Shown here one piece after another: positions 60,945 to 64,000 of a stretch of DNA of 64,000 bases (within the stretch, counting starts at the first letter, position 1; each line of letters opens with the position of its first letter). Source of the stretch: Orientallactaga sibirica (taxonomy: Eukaryota; Chordata; Mammalia; Rodentia; Dipodidae); assembly GCA_036365145.1 (NCBI GenBank), contig JAEOAD010000015.1, positions 40,583,001-40,647,000 on the forward strand, in the 5' to 3' direction. A program made the position numbers and the translations under genes. The notes beneath the pieces were generated by a model. It did no database searches, was not told the DNA's origin, and worked only from the letters and a program-made list of their open reading frames with translations.

Positions 60945-61501
60945 TTTTATTCTCTTTCCTGAGGTAGGGTCTCACCCTAGTCCAGGCTGACCTGGAATTG
61001 ACTCTGTAGACTAAGGGTGGCCTCAAACTCACAGTGACCCTCCTACCTGTGCCTCCCCAGTGTTGTGATTAAAGCGTGCGCCACCATGCCCGACTTAATT
61101 TTTTTTATCCTAAATGCCAATTTTATTTATTATTATTATTTTTATTGACAACTTCTATACTTACATACAAAAAACACATGATATTTCCCTCCTCTCCCCC
61201 CATTCGACTTTAGAACTCCAATCTCCATCATATCCCCTCGGCTTAATTTTTAACACACATATATTTTTTTTCAAAGATTTTTATTTTGATTTATTTATTT
61301 ATTAGAGACGGAGAGTGAGAGAGAGAGTGAGAATGGGTGTGCCAGGGCCTCTAGCCACTGCTCACAAACTCCAGATGCATGCGCCACCTTGTACATCTGG
61401 CTAACGTGGGTCCTGGGGAATCAAACTTGGGTCCTTTGGCTTTGCAGCAAATGCCTCAACTGCTAAGCCATCCCTCCAGCCCTTATCTTTGATAATTTAA
61501 T

Positions 61502-61544
<43 letters not shown>

Positions 61545-61695
61545 GTATTTTTTTTCCAAGGTAGGGTCTCACTCCACCCCAGGCTGACCTGGAACTCATT
61601 CTGTAGTCTCAGGGTAGCCTCGAACTCACAGCGATCCTCCTACCTCTGCTTCCCTAGTGCTGGGATTAAAGGTGTGCACCACCATGCCTGGCCTT
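60945..61695. repeat. B1s, L1 scrap, DIP and (CA)n
   Basis: B1 60960-61098 (-); L1 3'-end scrap 61124-61240 (same type as 20205-20290); DIP 61275-61485 (-); (CA)n 61504-61542; B1 61556-61693 (-). Confidence 0.8.
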
Positions 61696-62395
61696 ATGTA
61701 TTTTGATAATAGTCTCTTTCCCCATTGCCCTCTGTTAGCTTTCTTCCACTCATGATGAACCCCTTCTTCCTAATTAATCCACCTTTCTACTTTAACATCT
61801 TTTTTTTTTTTTTTGGAACCCACTGAGTTAAATTAGGTTTGCTTGTATGAGCATAGGTGCGATTATCTCTTGGAGTTTGTGCAGCTTTCAGTTTTTGTAA
61901 TTTTTTCTTGTTGTTTTTGTTGTTGTTGTTGTTGTTGTTTTTTGAGGTAAGGTCTCACTCTAGCCCAGGCTGACCTGGAATTCACTATGTAGTCTCATGT
62001 TGGCCTCGAACTCATGGCAGTCCTCCTACTTCTGCCTCCATAATACTGGGATTAAAGGTATGCACCATTTTGGCTGGCTAGTTTTAGTGTTTTTTGAGTC
62101 TCAGTATGATTACCTTAAATTTGTCAAAGTTATTATTACATGAATGGGCAAAAAAACATAGTACCAACGTGAGTTGAAATCTAAAGGAACATATACAGAG
62201 GGAGAGAAAATTACATTAATATATCAATTTAAGTGTTTTATTTTTTTTTCTGCTCTACTTTTCCACTGAGCTACAGCCCCAGCCCATTTTTAAAATTATC
62301 AATTAAAGTTTTTCCTCTAATTGTGGACATTATTGTTCATTTTGATTATGAAATAATATTTTAGAAAAACATGTTTTAAATGAAAAAAAAAATCA
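61696..62395. other. Mostly unique intron with one B1
   Basis: Antisense B1 61943-62082 preceded by (GTT)n. 62250-62285 ends like a reversed ID element (CCACTGAGCTACAGCCCC). The rest is unique. Confidence 0.5.
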
Positions 62396-63352
62396 AGCCA
62401 GGTGTGGTGGCTTATGCCTTTAATTCTTGTGCATGGAAAGCTGAGGTAGTTCAAGGTCAATCTGGGCTACAGTGATGCCCTGCCTCAAAAAAGGCCAAAA
62501 GAAAAAAAAATCAGTATAATTGTAAATATATGTGTCTTCATAGATAAAAATGATACTTGAGGGCTGGAGGGATGGCTTAGTGGTTAAAGCACTTGCCTGC
62601 AAAGCCAAAAGACCCAGGTTTGATTCCCAGGACCCACGTTAGCCAGATGCACAAGGGGGCACATGTGTCTGGAGTTTGTTTGCAGTGGCTGGAGGCCCTG
62701 ACACGTCCATTCTCTCTCTCTATCACGTGAATAAAAATAAAATATTTTTTAAAAAATGATACTTGAGCCGGGCATGGTGGTGCATGCCTTTAATCCCAGC
62801 ACTTGGGAGGCAGACGTAGGAGGATCACCGAGAGTTCGAGGCCACCCTGAGACTACATAGTTAATTCCAGGTCAGCCTGAACCAGCGTGAGACCCTATCT
62901 CGCAAAAAAAAAAAAAAAAAAAAAGACACTTGAGCATGATGCTATACACCTTTAATCCTAGCACTTGGGAGGCAGAGGTAGGAGGATCACTGTGAGTTTG
63001 AGGCCATCTGGGATTAAAGGTGTGTGCCACCATACCTGACTTTGTTGTATCTGTTGTATTGGTACCACCGACCTTGCTGACATTAGACTGAGAACTTAAT
63101 TGATAAATGTTTGTGTGTTTTGACTGCTTCATTGATCTGCCTTTTCAGATTATTCATTGATGGCTTATGAAAACAAATGATTATGTTTTGTTTTGCTATT
63201 TTGTTTTTTCGAGGTAGGCAGGGTCTTACTCTAGCTCAGACTGACCTGGAATTTACTGTGTAGTCTCAGGCTAGCCTTGAATTCATAGCAATCTTCCTAC
63301 CTCTGCCTCCCTAGTGCTGGGATTAAAGGCATGTGCCATCACACTAGGCAAC

Positions 63353-63387
<35 letters not shown>

Positions 63388-63839
63388 AAGTAGGGTCTCA
63401 CTCTGGTCCAGGCTGACCTGGAATTAACTATGTAGTCTCAGGGTGGCCTTGAACTCACAGCAATCCTCCTACCTCTGCCTCTCGAGTGCTGGGATTAAAG
63501 GCATGCGCCACCATGCCCGGCAACAACTGATTTTTTTTGGGGGGGGGGGTTTTGCGAGGTAGGGTCTCACTCTGGTCCAGGCTGACCTGGAATTAACTAT
63601 GTAGTCTCAGGGTGGCCTCGAACTCTTAGCGATCCTAACAACTGATTTTTTAACTTTACCATTATTAGCTCTAGTAGTAGTGCTACAATTTTATTAGCTA
63701 TAGTAGTTTTGTTTTATTTTAATTGTAATTTCTAAAGCCATTTTGTTTTGATTTTTTATTTTAATTTTATTTTAATTGTAATTTTCTATATTTAAGATCA
63801 TGTTATCTGCAAGTCATAACTTCATTCTTTCAATTTGAA

Positions 63840-63873
<34 letters not shown>

Positions 63874-64000
63874 TCAAGGTAGGGTCTTGCTCTAGCCCAG
63901 GCTGATCTGGAATTCACTATGTTTTCTCAGAGTGGCCTCAAACTCATGGAGATCCCTCCTACCTCTGCCTCCCAAGTGATGTGATTAAAGGTGTGCGCCA
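62396..64000. repeat. SINE cluster to the window end
   Basis: B1 62396-62500 (+, diverged), DIP 62552-62750 (+), B1 62766-62905 (+), B1 pieces 62930-63045, B1 63208-63350 (-), B1 63386-63520 (-), a truncated B1 63548-63635 (-) repeating ACAACTGATTTTTT on both sides, (GT)n 63842-63871, and B1 63873-64000 (-), cut by the window edge. 63640-63840 is unique and AT-rich. Confidence 0.8.

Overview
This is nuclear DNA from a mammal, almost certainly a rodent. The window is packed with 7SL-derived B1 SINEs, tRNA-derived SINEs of the B2 superfamily (the type beginning GGCTGGAGAGATGGCTTAG and ending in AAATAAATAA, which I read as the DIP family of jerboas and jumping mice), ID and B4 elements, and rodent L1 3' ends. 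A dipodoid rodent such as a jerboa is my best guess. There are no operons, CRISPR arrays or microbial systems here. Almost all long open frames are SINEs read through in antisense.

Three protein-coding loci are supported, in the order known from human chromosome 1p34.1. (1) At the left edge, on the minus strand, is the first coding exon of TSPAN1 (88-144), with a plausible TATA/CCAAT promoter near 730-781. (2) On the plus strand is P3R3URF, the small 'PIK3R3 upstream reading frame' gene. It has two coding exons, 5718-5955 and 6404-6447, and its best reading needs a GC-AG intron. (3) On the plus strand is the CpG-island promoter and first exon of PIK3R3 (p55-gamma, a regulatory subunit of class IA PI3-kinase). 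Its 35 complete N-terminal codons lie at 44004-44109, and the rest of the window (44110-64000) is its first intron. TSPAN1 and P3R3URF/PIK3R3 are divergent. P3R3URF and PIK3R3 are co-directional and about 38 kb apart; they are known in human to form a readthrough transcript.

Layout: 1-1000 TSPAN1 5' end; 1000-5500 SINEs and an L1 3' end; 5700-6450 P3R3URF; 6450-10560 mostly unique DNA with microsatellites, one MIR and a possible regulatory cluster; 10560-38650 dense SINE/L1 territory with one LTR, two clean tandem duplications (17746-19372 and 36979-38248), a third more decayed one (25438-26670), and a site hit repeatedly by SINEs (12981-14401); 38650-42100 largely unique DNA; 42100-43480 CpG island; about 43000-44109 PIK3R3 exon 1 with several upstream ORFs; 44110-64000 intron 1, unique at first and then SINE-dense.

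The observations most worth a second look are the GC donor of P3R3URF, the uORF-rich PIK3R3 leader, the 631-bp tandem duplication whose junction makes a perfect 17-bp hairpin, the duplicated 7SL RNA fragment, the six-fold repeated SINE target site, and a 138-bp near-perfect B1 palindrome. I found no undescribed multi-gene system.
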